Source of the DNA: Phytophthora colocasiae
Taxonomy: Eukaryota > Oomycota > Peronosporomycetes > Peronosporales > Peronosporaceae
Length of the DNA stretch: 64,000 nucleotides
Direction of reading: 5' to 3'
NCBI GenBank assembly: GCA_018806915.1
Contig: JAGKQI010000081.1
Location: forward strand, 868,001 to 932,000
Positions 33,618 to 47,771 of this stretch are shown one piece after another. The translations under genes were made by a program, and so were the position numbers. How positions within the stretch are numbered: the stretch's first letter is position 1; each line of letters starts with the position of its first letter. The notes beneath the pieces are model-generated. The model saw only the letters and a list, made by a program, of their open reading frames with translations, did no database searches and was not told where the DNA came from.

Positions 33618-36600
33618 CTAGCCGAGTGCCGCCCGCTTTGCGGGCGGTGTGTATGTGTTAGGTCCCAACCCGTAGTGCTCGCTGTTCCAGCTCGCCCCAC
33701 TACTATCCATCGGCGCCACACCTTCGGCGCGTGCCAGTTGGCCGAGGTGCTACCTTCGCTTCGCTCGGTAGGATGTATTTTAGCCAATCACCAGTGGGGG
33801 CTGCGAGCTCGCGAGCTCGCAGCTACTATTTCGTACTTATCGAAGCAATTTTAGCCGAGTGCCGCCCGCTTTTGCGGGCGGTTTGTATGTGTTTGGTTGA
33901 AACCCGTGGGGCTCACTGTTCCAGTTCGCCCCACTACTCACCATCGGCGCCACACCTTCGGCGCGCGCCAGTTGGCCGAGGTGCTACCTTCGCTTCGCTC
34001 GGTAGGATGTATTTTAGCCAATCACCAGTGGGGGCTGCGAGCTCGCGAGCTCGCAGCTACTATTTCGTACGTATCGAAGCAATTTTAGCGAGTGCCGCCC
34101 GCTTTTGCGGGCGGTTTGTATGTGTTTGGTTGAAACCCGTGGGGCTCACTGTTCCAGTTCGCCCCACTACTCACCATCGGCGCCACACCTTCGGCGCGCG
34201 CCAGTTGGCCGAGGTGCTACCTTCGCTTCGCTCGGTAGGATGTATTTTAGCCAATCACCGGTCTGTAAAGCGGGGCAGCTCAGCATTTTAATCGTACTTA
34301 GCTTCATTTTGTCCAATGAAAATTTTGTGGCCGAGTGTGCGGACCAATCAGAGGCCATTGAGAGGGTTATCATTAGTGGGCTATATTTGTAATTTTGGCA
34401 TTCCTGAGAGCAGTCTGGAACATAGGGATAGGCTACACCATGGAAAAATACAGTATAGAACACGTACATGTACAAAATGGAGAGACAGGTAGCTACGCAG
34501 GTTTATGCGCTACGACGTTGAACAGACACACAGACACGGCACTAGCCTAGAGGGCAGAGACTAGCCGAGTGCCGCCCGCTTTTGCGGGCGGTTTGTATGT
34601 GTTTGGGTGAAGCCCGTGGTGCTCACTGTTCCAGTTCGCCCCACTACTCACCATCGGCGCCACACCTTCGGCGCGCGCCAGTTGGCCGAGGTGCTACCTT
34701 CGCTTCGCTCGGTAGGATGTATTTTAGCCAATCACCAGTGGGGGCTGCGAGCTCGCGAGCTCGCAGCTACTATTTCGTACTTATCGAAGCAATTTTAGCC
34801 GAGTGCCGCCCGCTTTTGCGGGCGGTTTGTATGTGTTTGGTTGAAACCCGTGGGGCTCACTGTTCCAGTTCGCCCCACTACTCACCATCGGCGCCACACC
34901 TTCGGCGCGCGCCAGTTGGCCGAGGTGCTACCTTCGCTTCGCTCGGTAGGATGTATTTTAGCCAATCACCGGTCTGTAAAGCGGGGCAGCCCAGCATTTT
35001 AATCGTACTTAGCTTCATTTTGTCCAATGAAAGTTTTGTGGCCGGGTGTGCGGACCAATCAGAGGCCATTGAGAGGGTTATCATTAGTGGGCTATATTTG
35101 TAATTTTGGCATTCCTGAGAGCAGTCTGGAACATAGGGATAGGCTACACCATGGGAAAATACAGTATAGAACACGTACATGTACAAAATGGAGAGACAGG
35201 TAGCTACGCAGGTTTATGCGCTACGACGTTGAACAGACACACAGACACGGCACTAGCCTAGAGGGCAGAGACTAGCCGAGTGCCGCCCGCTTTTGCGGGC
35301 GGTTTGTATGTGTTTGGGTGAAGCCCGTGGTGCTCACTGTTCCAGTTCGCCCCACTACTCACCATCGGCGCCACACCTTCGGCGCGCGCCAGTTGGCCGA
35401 GGTGCTACCTTCGCTTCGCTCGGTAGGATGTATTTTAGCCAATCACCAGTGGGGGCTGCGAGCTCGCGAGCTCGCAGCTACTATTTCGTACTTATCGAAG
35501 CAATTTTAGCGAGTGCCGCCCGCTTTGCGGGCGGTTTGTATGTGTTTGGTTGAAACCCGTGGGGCTCACTGTTCCAGTTCGCCCCACTCACCATCGGCGC
35601 CACACCTTCGGCGCGCGCCAGTTGGCCGAGGTGCTACCTTCGCTTCGCCTCGGTAGGGATGTATTTTAGCCAATCACCAGTGGGGGCTGCGAGCTCGCGA
35701 GCTCGCAGCTACTATTTCGTAATTATCGAAGAAATTTTAGATGAGTGCCGCCCGCTTTTGCGGGCGGTTTGTATGTGTTTGGTTGAAACCCGTGGGGCTC
35801 ACTGTTCCAGTTCGCCCCACTACTCACCATCGGCGCCACACCTTCGGCGCGCGCCAGTTGGCCGAGGTGCTACCTTCGCTTCGCTCGGTAGGATGTATTT
35901 TAGCCAATCACCGGTCTGTAAAGCGGGGCAGCTCAGCATTTTAATCGTACTTAGCTTCATTTTGTCCAATGAAAATTTTGTGGCCGAGTGTGCGGACCAA
36001 TCAGAGGCCATTGAGAGGGTTATCATTAGTGGGCTATATTTGTAATTTTGGCATTCCTGAGAGCAGTCTGGAACATAGGGATAGGCTACACCATGGGAAA
36101 ATACAGTATAGAACACGTACATGTACAAAATGGAGAGACAGGTAGCTACGCAGGTTTATGCGCTACGACGTTGAACAGACACACAGACACGGCACTAGCC
36201 TAGAGGGCAGAGACTAGCCGAGTGCCGCCCGCTTTTGCGGGCGGTTTGTATGTGTTTGGGTGAAGCCCGTGGTGCTCACTGTTCCAGTTCGCCCCACTAC
36301 TCACCATCGGCGCCACACCTTCGGCGCGCGCCAGTTGGCCGAGGTGCTACCTTCGCTTCGCTCGGTAGGATGTATTTTAGCCAATCACCAGTGGGGGCTG
36401 CGAGCTCGCGAGCTCGCAGCTACTATTTCGTACTTATCGAAGCAATTTTAGCCGAGTGCCGCCCGCTTTTGCGGGCGGTTTGTATGTGTTTGGTTGAAAC
36501 CCGTGGGGCTCACTGTTCCAGTTCGCCCCACTACTCACCATCGGCGCCACACCTTCGGCGCGCGCCAGTTGGCCGAGGTGCTACCTTCGCTTCGCTCGGT

Positions 36601-39600
36601 AGGATGTATTTTAGCCAATCACCGGTCTGTAAAGCGGGGCAGCTCAGCATTTTAATCGTACTTAGCTTCATTTGTCCAATGAAAATTTTGTGGCCGAGTG
36701 TGCGGACCAATCAGAGGCCATTGAGAGGGTTATCATTAGTGGGCTATATTTGTAATTTTGGCATTCCTGAGAGCAGTCTGGAACATAGGGATAGGCTACA
36801 CCATGGGAAAATACAGTATAGAATACGTACATGTACAAAATGGAGAGACAGGTAGCTACGCAGGTTTATGCGCTACGACGTTGAACAGACACACAGACAC
36901 GGCACTAGCCTAGAGGGCAGAGACTAGCCGAGTGCCGCCCGCTTTTGCGGGCGGTTTGTATGTGTTTGGTCGAAACCCGTGGGGCTCACTGTTCCAGTTC
37001 GCCCCACTACTCACCATCGGCGCCACACCTTCGGCGCGCGCCATTTTAGCCAATCACCAGTGGGGGCTGCGAGCTCGCAGCTATTATTTCGTACTTATCG
37101 AAGCAATTTTAGCCGAGTGCCGCCCGCTTTTGCGGGCGGTTTGTATGTGTTTGGTTGAAACCCGTGGGGCTCACTGTTCCAGTTCGCCCCACTACTCACC
37201 ATCGGCGCCACACCTTCGGCGCGCGCCGGTTGGCCGAGGTGCTACCTTCGCTTCGCTCGGTAGGATGTATTTTAGCCAATCACCGGTCTGTAAAGCGGGG
37301 CAGCTCAGCATTTTAATCGTACTTAGCTTCATTTTGTCCAATGAAAGTTTTGTGGCCGGGTGTGCGGACCAATCAGAGGCCATTGAGAGGGTTATTATTA
37401 GTGGGCTATATTTGTAATTTTGGCATTCCTGAGAGCAGTCTGGAACATAGGGATAGGCTACACCATGGGAAAATACAGTATAGAATACGTACATGTACAA
37501 AATGGAGAGACAGGTAGCTACGCAGGTTTATGCGCTACGACGTTGAACAGACACACAGACACGGCACTAGCCTAGAGGGCAGAGACTAGCCGAGTGCCGC
37601 CCGCTTTTGCGGGCGGTTTGTATGTGTTTGGTTGAAACCCGTGGTGCTCACTGTTCCAGTTCGCCCCACTACTCACCATCGGCGCCACACCTTCGGCGCG
37701 CGCCAGTTGGCCGAGGTGCTACCTTCGCTTCGCTCGGTAGGATGTATTTTAGCCAATCACCAGTGGGGGCTGCGAGCTCGCGAGCTCGCAGCTACTATTT
37801 CGTACTTATCGAAGCAATTTTAGCCGAGTGCCGCCCGCTTTTGCGGGCGGTTTGTATGTGTTTGGTTGAAACCCGTGGGGCTCACTGTTCCAGTTCGCCC
37901 CACTACTCACCATCGGCGCCACACCTTCGGCGCGCGCCAGTTGGCCGAGGTGCTACCTTCGCTTCGCTCGGTAGGATGTATTTTAGCCAATCACCGGTCT
38001 GTAAAGCGGGGCAGCTCAGCATTTTAATCGTACTTAGCTTCATTTTGTCCAATGAAAATTTTGTGGCCGAGTGTGCGGACCAATCAGAGGCCATTGAGAG
38101 GGTTATCATTAGTGGGCTATATTTGTAATTTTGGCATTCCTGAGAGCAGTCTGGAACATAGGGATAGGCTACACCATGGGAAAATACAGTATAGAATACG
38201 TACATGTACAAAAATGGAGAGACAGGTAGCTACGCAGGTTTATGCGCTACGACGTTGAACAGACACACAGACACGGCACTAGCCTAGAGGGCAGAGACTA
38301 AGAGTGCCGCCCGCTTTTGCGGGCGGTTTGTATGTGTTTGGGTGAAGCCCGTGGTGCTCACTGTTCCAGTTCGCCCCACTACTCACCATCGGCGCCACAC
38401 CTTCGGCGCGCGCCAGTTGGCCGAGGTGCTACCTTCGCTTCGCTCGGTAGGATGTATTTTAGCCAATCACCAGTGGGGGCTGCGAGCTCGCGAGCTCGCA
38501 GCTACTATTTCGTACTTATCGAAGCAATTTTAGCCGAGTGCCGCCCGCTTTTGCGGGCGGTTTGTATGTGTTTGGTTGAAACCCGTGGGGCTCACTGTTC
38601 CAGTTCGCCCCACTACTCACCATCGGCGCCACACCTTCGGCGCGCGCCAGTTGGCCGAGGTGCTACCTTCGCTTCGCTCGGTAGGATGTATTTTAGCCAA
38701 TCACCGGTCTGTAAAGCGGGGCAGCTCAGCATTTTAATCGTACTTAGCTTCATTTTGTCCAATGAAAATTTTGTGGCCGGGTGTGCGGACCAATCAGAGG
38801 CCATTGAGAGGGTTATCATTAGTGGGCTATATTTGTAATTTTGGCATTCCTGAGAGCAGTCTGGAACATAGGGATAGGCTACACCATGGGAAAATACAGT
38901 ATAGAATACGTACATGTACAAAATGGAGAGACAGGTAGCTACGCAGGTTTATGCGCTACGACGTTGAACAGACACACAGACACGGCACTAGCCTAGAGGG
39001 CAGAGACTAGCCGAGTGCCGCCCGCTTTTGCGGGCGGTTTGTATGTGTTTGGGTGAAGCCCGTGGTGCTCACTGTTCCAGTTCGCCCCACTACTCACCAT
39101 CGGCGCCACACCTTCGGCGCGCGCCAGTTGGCCGAGGTGCTACCTTCGCTTCGCTCGGTAGGATGTATTTTAGCCAATCACCAGTGGGGGCTGCGAGCTC
39201 GCGAGCTCGCAGCTACTATTTCGTACTTATCGAAGCAATTTTAGCCGAGTGGCGCCCGCTTTGCGGGCGGTTTGTATGTGTTTGGTTGAAACCCGTGGGG
39301 CTCACTGTTCCAGTTCGCCCCACTACTCACCATCGGCGCCACACCTTCGGCGCGCGCCAGTTGGCCGAGGTGCTACCTTCGCTTCGCTCGGTAGGATGTA
39401 TTTTAGCCAATCACCGGTCTGTAAAGCGGGGCAGCTCAGCATTTTAATCGTACTTAGCTTCATTTTGTCCAATGAAAATTTTGTGGCCGAGTGTGCGGAC
39501 CAATCAGAGGCCATTGAGAGGGTTATCATTAGTGGGCTATATTTGTAATTTTGGCATTCCTGAGAGCAGTCTGGAACATAGGGATAGGCTACACCATGGG

Positions 39601-41798
39601 AAAATACAGTATAGAATACGTACATGTACAAAATGGAGAGACAGGTAGCTACGCAGGTTTATGCGCTACGACGTTGAACAGACACACAGACACGGCACTA
39701 GCCTAGAGGGCAGAGACTAGCCGAGTGCCGCCCGCTTTTGCGGGCGGTTTGTATGTGTTTGGGTGAAGCCCGTGGTTCTCACTGTTCCAGTTCGCCCCAC
39801 TACTCACCATCGGCGCCACACCTTCGGCGCGCGCCAGTTGGCCGAGGTGCTACCTTCGCTTCGCTCGGTAGGATGTATTTTAGCCAATCACCAGTGGGGG
39901 CTGCGAGCTCGCGAGCTCGCAGCTACTATTTCGTACTTATCGAAGCAATTTTAGCCGAGTGCCGCCCGCTTTTGCGGGCGGTTTGTATGTGTTTGGTTGA
40001 AACCCGTGGGGCTCACTGTTCCAGTTCGCCCCACTACTCACCATCGGCGCCACACCTTCGGCGCGCGCCAGTTGGCCGAGGTGCTACCTTCGCTTCGCTC
40101 GGTAGGATGTATTTTAGCCAATCACCGGTCTGTAAAGCGGGGCAGCTCAGCATTTTAATCGTACTTAGCTTCATTTTGTCCAATGAAAATTTTGTGGCCG
40201 GGTGTGCGGACCAATCAGAGGCCATTGAGAGGGTTATCATTAGTGGGCTATATTTGTAATTTTGGCATTCCTGAGAGCAGTCTGGAACATAGGGATAGGC
40301 TACACCATGGGAAAATACAGTATAGAATACGTACATGTACAAAATGGAGAGACAGGTAGCTACGCAGGTTTATGCGCTACGACGTTGAACAGACACACAG
40401 ACACGGCACTAGCCTAGAGGGCAGAGACTAGCCGAGTGCCGCCCGCTTTTGCGGGCGGTTTGTATGTGTTTGGGTGAAGCCCGTGGTTCTCACTGTTCCA
40501 GTTCGCCCCACTACTCACCATCGGCGCCACACCTTCGGCGCGCGCCAGTTGGCCGAGGTGCTACCTTCGCTTCGCTCGGTAGGATGTATTTTAGCCAATC
40601 ACCAGTGGGGGCTGCGAGCTCGCGAGCTCGCAGCTACTATTTCGTACTTATCGAAGCAATTTTAGCCGAGTGCCGCCCGCTTTTTCGGGCGGTTTGTATG
40701 TGTTTTGTTGTAACCCCTGGGGCTCACAGTTACAGTTAGCCCCACTTTTCACCATCGGCGCCACACCTTCGGCGCGCGCCAGTTGGCCGAGGTGCTACCT
40801 TCGCTTCGCTCGGTAGGATGTATTTTAGCCAATCACCGGTCTGTAAAGCGGGGCAGCTCAGCATTTTAATCGTACTTAGCTTCATTTTGTCCAATGAAAA
40901 TTTTGTGGCCGGGTGTGCGGACCAATCAGAGGCCATTGAGAGGGTTATCATTAGTGGGCTATATTTGTAATTTTGGCATTCCTGAGAGCAGTCTGGAACA
41001 TAGGGATAGGCTACACCATGGGAAAATACAGTATAGAATACGTACATGTACAAAATGGAGAGACAGATAGCTACGCAGGTTTATGCGCTAAGACGTTGAA
41101 CAGACACACAGACACGGCACTAGCCTAGAGGGCAGAGACAGTTGGAGTGCCGCCCGCTTTTGCGGGCGGTTTGTATGTGTTTGGTCGAAACCCGTGGGGC
41201 TCACTGTTCCAGTTCGCCCCACTACTCACCATCGGCGCCACACCTTCGGCGCGCGCCATTTTAGCCAATCACCAGTGGGGGCTGCGAGCTCGCAGCTATT
41301 ATTTCGTACTTATCGAAGCAATTTTAGCCGAGTGGCGCCCGCTTTTGCGGGCGGTTTGTATGTGTTTGGTTGAAACCCGTGGGGCTCACTGTTCCAGTTC
41401 GCCCCACTACTCACCATCGGCGCCACACCTTCGGCGCGCGCCGGTTGGCCGAGGTACCTTCGCTTCGCTCGGTAGGATGCATTTTAGCCAATCACCGGTC
41501 TGTAAAGCGGGGCAGCTCAGCATTTTAATCGTACTTAGCTTACTTTTGTCCAATTAAATATTTTGTGGCTGGGTGTGCGGACCAATCAGAGGCCATTGAG
41601 AGGGTTATCATTAGTGGGCTATATTTGTAATTTCGGCATTCCTGAGAGCAGTCTAGACCATAGGGATAGGCTACACCATGGGAAAATACAGTATAGAATA
41701 CGTACATGTACGAAATGGAGAGACAGGTAGCTACGCAGGTTTATGCGCTACGACGTTGAACAGACACACAGACACGGCACTAGCCTAGAGGGCAGAGA
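33618..41798 (-). repeat. tandem array of eleven short Helitron units
   Basis: Boundaries at CTAG/TCTC give units starting at 33618 (943 bp), 34561 (711), 35272 (942), 36214 (710), 36924 (662), 37586 (712), 38298 (709), 39007 (710), 39717 (711), 40428 (711) and 41139 (660). The 943/942-bp units carry one extra hairpin sub-repeat. The 660/662-bp units lack part of one. The first unit is a hybrid: its first roughly 80 bp match the long Helitron 3' end, the rest the short-unit type. Units differ by only a few bases, showing recent homogenisation or amplification. Terminal variants occur at 38298 (cta agagtg) and 41139 (cagttgg). Confidence 0.85.
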
Positions 41799-42002
41799 CT
41801 AGCCGAGTGCCGCCCGCTTTGCGGGCGGTGTGTATGTGTTAGGTCCCAACCCGTAGTGCTCGCTGTTCCAGCTCGCCCTACTACTCTGTAGCCCCTGCCC
41901 TCGCTTCGCTCGGAGGGGACAAAACATACACAGTGTTTCATATGCACAGTGAACATGTATTTGTTGTTATGAAAAATGCAGTGATCTCCTTCTTCCTCTT
42001 GC

Positions 42003-45000
42003 TTACATCTCGAATATCTGTCGGTAAACAATATTCTGTGTGTACACTCCATCGGCGTCCACCTGGTCAGGATACTCGATCATCACCTTGAGTCTCGACC
42101 GCGCTGTCACTCTCGATAACGCCACGTACAGCTGTCCGTGTGAGAAGCAAGGAGTCGCCAAGTATAGTCCGAGATTTTGTACCGTTTGTCCTTGGGCCTT
42201 GTTGATTGTCATCGCAAACGCTGGTTGCACTGGGAACTGCTTACGACGTAGACGGAAGGGGAACTCACGCGTGTCCCCGTCACTGAGGAACACAATCCGC
42301 GGAATGAACACATGCTGGCCGTGGCGTTCCCCTGTCATGATGGTCGCATGGATCACGTGAGGTTTCAGCTCCACAACACGGAGGCGCGTTCCGTTGCACA
42401 GTCCAAGATTGGGATTCAGGTTGCGCATCATCATGATCGGCGCACCCTTCTTCAGAGTTAGTTTGTGCGGCGGGATTCCGTTCATATTCACTGAATGCAG
42501 GAGTTCAGGCTCAAAGTAATCAGCGTCACCGTCATTATCCACTGAATCGTTGGACAAATACTCCTGGGCGTCACCTTCCAGCTTCTGAGAAACAGCTTCG
42601 TTGATACGCTGCACGATCATGTTCGTAGTCGTCAATATCGTTCGGTTGGCAAAGTACTCATCCGTGGCGATCTCAGGGTTATTAATGTCTGCATACATCT
42701 CGTCAATGATGCGTCGCATGCCTCTGGGAGTGGTGCCAGGCCGAACCTCTTCATCTTCTTCTTCCGGCTCTTCCTCCGGTTCGCTCTCAATCAACATGTC
42801 GTTCGGGATCTTGATGAAATCTGGTCCAAGTCCAGCATTCACTTGGTGCCTTCCTTCGCCCACTTGAAGGAGAAACTCAGAGAATGCTGCCAGTTCTTCC
42901 GCTGTCGTTTCATTCGCAGCCGACCTCACACGCATGTTCTCCGTAAGATGAACTTGTTCGAATTTGCTCCACAACTCCGAAGACTTTAGACACGCGTCGA
43001 TGGTATCGGCAGGCGTTCCCTGCAGTACCACTGGTAGAATTTGTCTGAAATCTCCTGAAAGGACGACCACTTTCCCGCCAAATGGTTCATCGAGGTCCAA
43101 GATATCCCGTAGCGAACGGTCCACAGCCTCAAAAGCGTGACGATGGGCCATCGGAGCCTCGTCCCAGATAATTAAACTGGCCATCTTGATAAGTTCCTTC
43201 AGGGCGGAGTTCTTATTGATCGCACACGTAGACTCCGCATTCAGCTTTAGCGGGATTCGAAAGGTAGAATGTGCAGTGCGACCACCCATTAGTAGAAGTG
43301 CGGCAATTCCACTCAGAAGCTACCACAATGGCAATTTTCCCAGACAAACGAACTTTTGCCAGGATGTGCTTGAGCAAGGTTGATTTTCCAGTACCACCAG
43401 GTCCATCCAGAAAAATAACTTGTTGCCTTCTGAAGATCCATCGACAGCCGCCATGACTTTCGCGTAGATTAGCTTGTTGACCTTCATTAAGTCCATCCTC
43501 ATGCTCCACAATTTCTTGAAGCGTGATAGTCATACGCCATGGTCTCGCGGTCAATCAAACTGTTGTTGGTCTGGCGTGCGTCTCGAAGAAGCAGATCAGG
43601 AAATCGGCAAGTTGTGGAAGGTCAAACTCATGTACCGCTTTCCCACTCACTTGAAGCAACTCGTTCAGACTCTTGAGCGTGTTAAACATCACCACGTCGT
43701 CCCTCGCCTGGCCTTCCATGGCGCGGAATCGACGGTGGAAATCCTCAGACAATGCTCCGTAGTAATTATCCCATAGCTGACGCACCTGCCCAACCTGAGA
43801 GTATACTAACAGCGTAGCAAATAGCTGACGCAGTTGATACGCCATCTGGAACGTCGCGGCTTCCTCCATACAGGCTGCCCACTCCTCATCATTCTCGAGA
43901 TATCCTAGACGTAACGCGGCATCCTTATACGATCCACATACGACGTTATCCACAGTCCGGATATCCTGGAAAGAAGTAGGTCCTTTGCGATGGCATAGCA
44001 AGACGCGTAAGTAGAACCTCTCCTCATCTCGCGGAGACACGTGAATCATTCGTCCTAGTGCAGCTTGATACTTTTTGCGGCGGACCCATATCTTGTGTTT
44101 GTCCCATCTAAAGTACTTCGGCACATCCTGATACACAATTGTCTTGGCTACCTGGTCTTCGGGCGCTCTACTCGCACATATGTCGAAGAAGGCAGTAAGC
44201 TTCGTGCGCTCACTACGATCCATGACGCGTTCCGGATCTTCGGTCTCGCGGAATACCACCATCTGCTCACCTTCGAGGTGTACCGTGAGCTGGAAAACCG
44301 CATGGGACTTCCCTTGCACTACGTGCCCGAGGAGACGCATACACGCCTCAATGGGAGAGATGTACCTCGCGCTTAAGTATCGGATGATCTCGTTGGGTTC
44401 CCGTCTGTCGATATTACTCTTCGTCTTGCACCGTCTCCACTGTAATCACAGCTCTGTCGGATCCCTTGTACACGTACTTGTAGAGATACTTCACCACTGA
44501 CAGTGCTGTGCAGATTTCAATGTTGATGTGGCAGTTGTACTTGTATGAAAAGTATGGGTTGTATGGCACCACCCACTGATTCAGCGTAGCATTGTCGTAC
44601 CGTCTTCCATTGAATGTAAAAAATCCTTCCGATCGTCGTCGGCGTCTGTACTGCGGGAAACCGTCTTCGCTCACCCGCGTTGTTTCCACGAACGGTTTCG
44701 GGTAGCCCTTTGTACACTTGCCATCCTTCATACAGACACACGATGGATTCGCCGCGCCACAGGGCCCGTGCATCATATTCGTCATGACCGTTTCATAAAG
44801 GCCGGGGTTGGTGTCAGGATCCGGTACTTCCGCCGATACAATCTTGTCAATAATCTGCCTTGTGCGTGGCTTGTCCTCGTCCGCCAAGATGACAATGATG
44901 TGCGCATGAGGAAGTCCACGCTTTTGAAACTCCACCACGTAAATCCGAGCGGAAACCCGCCCAAGCACACCCTCGTCTAAGTCTTTTAAATGAGCAGCCA

Positions 45001-47771
45001 GCTTTTGCTGCCATACTCTCGCGACGATGTCTGGGCGGTCTTGGGCGCTCTGGTTAGGATCGCGAATCTGCTCTTGGATCTCTTCCCACTTTGGATTGCA
45101 AGTCATCGTGTCGAAGATATCTGGCTTGCCGTACTCCCTAACGATTGCCATCGAGTCTTGGTACGATTGGTACATCTGACGCGGGCTCCCTGAGTGAGAA
45201 GACGGTAAGATTATCTTCTTCCCAACCTGATTGAGGAAGTGCCTGTTTCGGGCTTGGTCGGGGTGAGCCAGCTCTCCAGTGTCACGATCATATTCCGCCA
45301 GAAGTCCTTCGCCATCGCCCAGGATAGTCCTAGCCTCTTCCATAGCTTCGCTCAGGTACGCATCTCGCAGTCCATTGTACTGGTAAGCACGGATCTCCTT
45401 CTGGTGAGTTGCTATCCAGCGAAGTTCTTCTTGCTCGCATTTGGCTCTCTGGTCCACACAATACTGTTGGAAAAGGCGCCCCCCTTTATGTAGAGCTGAT
45501 CGGTCATCGTCCTTTTGGAAGAGTCGATACGCGACGTGCTCACGTAGAGCCATAGCGCGTTTGTTCCTGCGCACCACATCACCTTCGTACGTATCCGTAT
45601 ACGTCCACCCCAGTTCTCCATACGGAAGAAGTAGCGGGTACTGAAGGGGGTCGTAGTTGGCGTTTGTTTCCCAGAGACGCATGAGATTTCTGTCTTTTGT
45701 ATATACCAAGAGATCGCGAGGCTGTGCGAGGTTGCCGTCTTCAATCATAGTGACGGCCACTTCAGAAACCGTCGGCAGATTTTCCGTTCGAGGTCTCGAA
45801 GGATTGTTTCTCAGACGGAACACCAAGTCGATTGGCTGCTGCATATCGCTTTGACGCACCATTTCGCCAAACGTGAGAAACTGCTGAGCGAACGGGTTGT
45901 ACCTTTGCATCACCCGCTCGATGTCTAACAAAGCCACAGGGTCCAGGTCTGCGAAAATCCCCATACGTCTCTCAGCTCGGCGCTCCATGTCCGGATCGAC
46001 GATATATATCTGCGCAAACTTGGGCTGAGTCCTTTGGCCAGTTCGACGATCAATGTATGGCAACAACGAACCCATATAGTGGACCATAGCACCTTGAATT
46101 CGGTAGGAGTATACGCCACGTTCACCCGCGACGCTGTTGTCCTGGTTGACGTTCTGAAACCTACCCGTGGTCGGGTTTGAAGCACCGATAGACGTAAAGG
46201 CAAACGCCTGGTTGTACGCCCGTATCTGCTTTCGAAAATTGGGGTCTCCGTAAAGCTGGAGAAGTTCGTCTGGAGCTGGGGCCAGAGGTGGTAGTCTGAC
46301 TTTCCCCTCGATACAGCAGGCAGACTCGCTTTCACCAGGCCACTTCCACGCGTTACAGTGACCGCACACCGTAGTGGGAGGCAGCCGGTGGCGTCTGGTG
46401 TCTTCATCAACATCTGGACCTGTGACCATCGACGGGCAGAAATCTTCATGGTTTGCAAGTGCTTTTCGATGGCGAGTGATACGTCGACGTTCTCGAACAC
46501 GCTCGCGCTCCTCTTCGCGCTCTTCCTCCGTTTGTAACGCCCTTCTAATGGCGTGACGCTCTCGGTCCCGTTCTCGCTCTGCCGCACGCTGCTCCTCGTC
46601 CTGTTGCTGTCTAGCATATGATTGCCGCTCTCTGTTGTTCTCCCGCTCAACTTCACGCTCCTCTGGGGTCTGGTGCTCCCTTGAACTTGCGCGACGTTGC
46701 CTGTCAAGTTCACGCTCTGACGCACGCTGCTCCTCGTCCTGTTGCTGTCTAGCATACGATTGCCGCTCTCTGTTGCTCTCCCGCTCAACTTCACGCTCCT
46801 CTGGGGTCTGGTGCTCCCTTGAACTTGCGCGACGTTGCCTGTCAAGTTCACGCTCTGCCGCACGCTGCTCCTCGTCCTGTTGCTGTCTAGCATACGATTG
46901 CCGCTCTCTGTTGCTCTCCCGCTCAACTTCACGCTCCTCTGGGGTCTGGTGCTCCCTTGAACTTGCGCGACGTTGCCTGTCAAGTTCACGCTCTGCCGCA
47001 CGCTCCTCATCCGTCTGACGGGAACGTCGGGATGCCTGAACCACAGCATTTGCTTCGCGCTCCTCCTTGCGTTCATTCTCGTCTTGCTGGGAACGACGAA
47101 TGGCCCTTGTTTCTGGGTTTCGTTGTCGTTCGATGTCTCGGTCTTCTTGGGAAAGTTGGGAGCGTATTTGCGCTTGGCGCTCACTGGCAATATCAAGACC
47201 AATCTGACCCTGAAGGCCCCGTCGATTTAGCTGTTCAAGTCGGTTTCTTTCGCGATCTGCTACCACTTGTTCAGCACTTCGTTGAGCTCTCCGTTGCCGC
47301 TGGCGTTCGGCATTCCGTTGCCGCGTACGTTCGCGTTGGGAAGAGCTCATGTTTGCCCGCCGCAGCCTGGCTCTCTCTGCGTCACTCATCCTAAGCGCCG
47401 CAGCACTGGATGGATTCGTAGTGGGGGCCATGGTTGTTCCTGTCGGAGGAACCACCGGTGCATCTACAGGCTACAATGGGGGTCGCCTGAAACCGAAACG
47501 TTGTTTACCTGCTGACTGAGTAGTTCCAATTCTCGCGAAGCCCTCGAAAAACGGTTGCGTGCCTGCTTCCTTCTGTTGATCCGTCGTCGCTTTGCAGTAG
47601 GCGATTCATTCTCTGCTGGAGTTGCGTTCACGCGCTCCGCTTCGTCTAAACGATGCTGCAGCTGTCCTCGACGGTCGTCTCTACACAGTAGACTGTTAGA
47701 AGACTTCCAACAGCACGAAACATTAATTTTACGTACCTATCCCGCTTCGTGCCGACCCTGACTGGAGCCAT
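42003..47771 (-). pseudogene. Helitron Rep-helicase, copy 3, with expanded Rep N-terminus
   Basis: The Rep frame 44414-47455 is open for 1,013 residues; the helicase is open from 43289 to 42003 and from 44340 to about 43560. Breaks: two changes near 47470-47482 separate the first ~50 residues, an extra T near 44417 separates Rep from helicase, and five small indels cluster near 43313, 43411, 43470, 43520 and 43598 around Walker A. HUH, double-Tyr, Walker B and ALSRVT motifs remain. Unlike copy 2, the Rep-helicase bridge near 44330 reads straight through, suggesting the ancestor made one long polyprotein. The N-terminal Arg/Glu-rich region contains three extra 46-residue repeats. Confidence 0.88.
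46591..47004 (-). repeat. three 138-bp tandem repeats inside Helitron Rep
   Basis: Units start at 46591, 46729 and 46867, exactly 138 bp apart, each adding 46 residues of Arg/Glu/Gln-rich sequence (ERELDRQRR, HQTPEEREVERE). Copies 1 and 2 lack them. They are almost identical, so the expansion is recent. Confidence 0.9.

Noticed and set aside
24155..41557. Repeated open frames on both strands in the short Helitron units (about 102 codons on the minus strand, up to 206 on the plus strand)
   Set aside because: They recur because the units are near-identical; several frames are open at once, starts are often non-ATG, and translations are low complexity without any recognisable domain.
33618..41798. 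CRISPR-like or centromeric satellite interpretation of the 711-bp array
   Set aside because: The repeat length, lack of short spacers and exact Helitron termini fit transposon arrays; eukaryotic context excludes CRISPR, and there is no evidence for centromere function.
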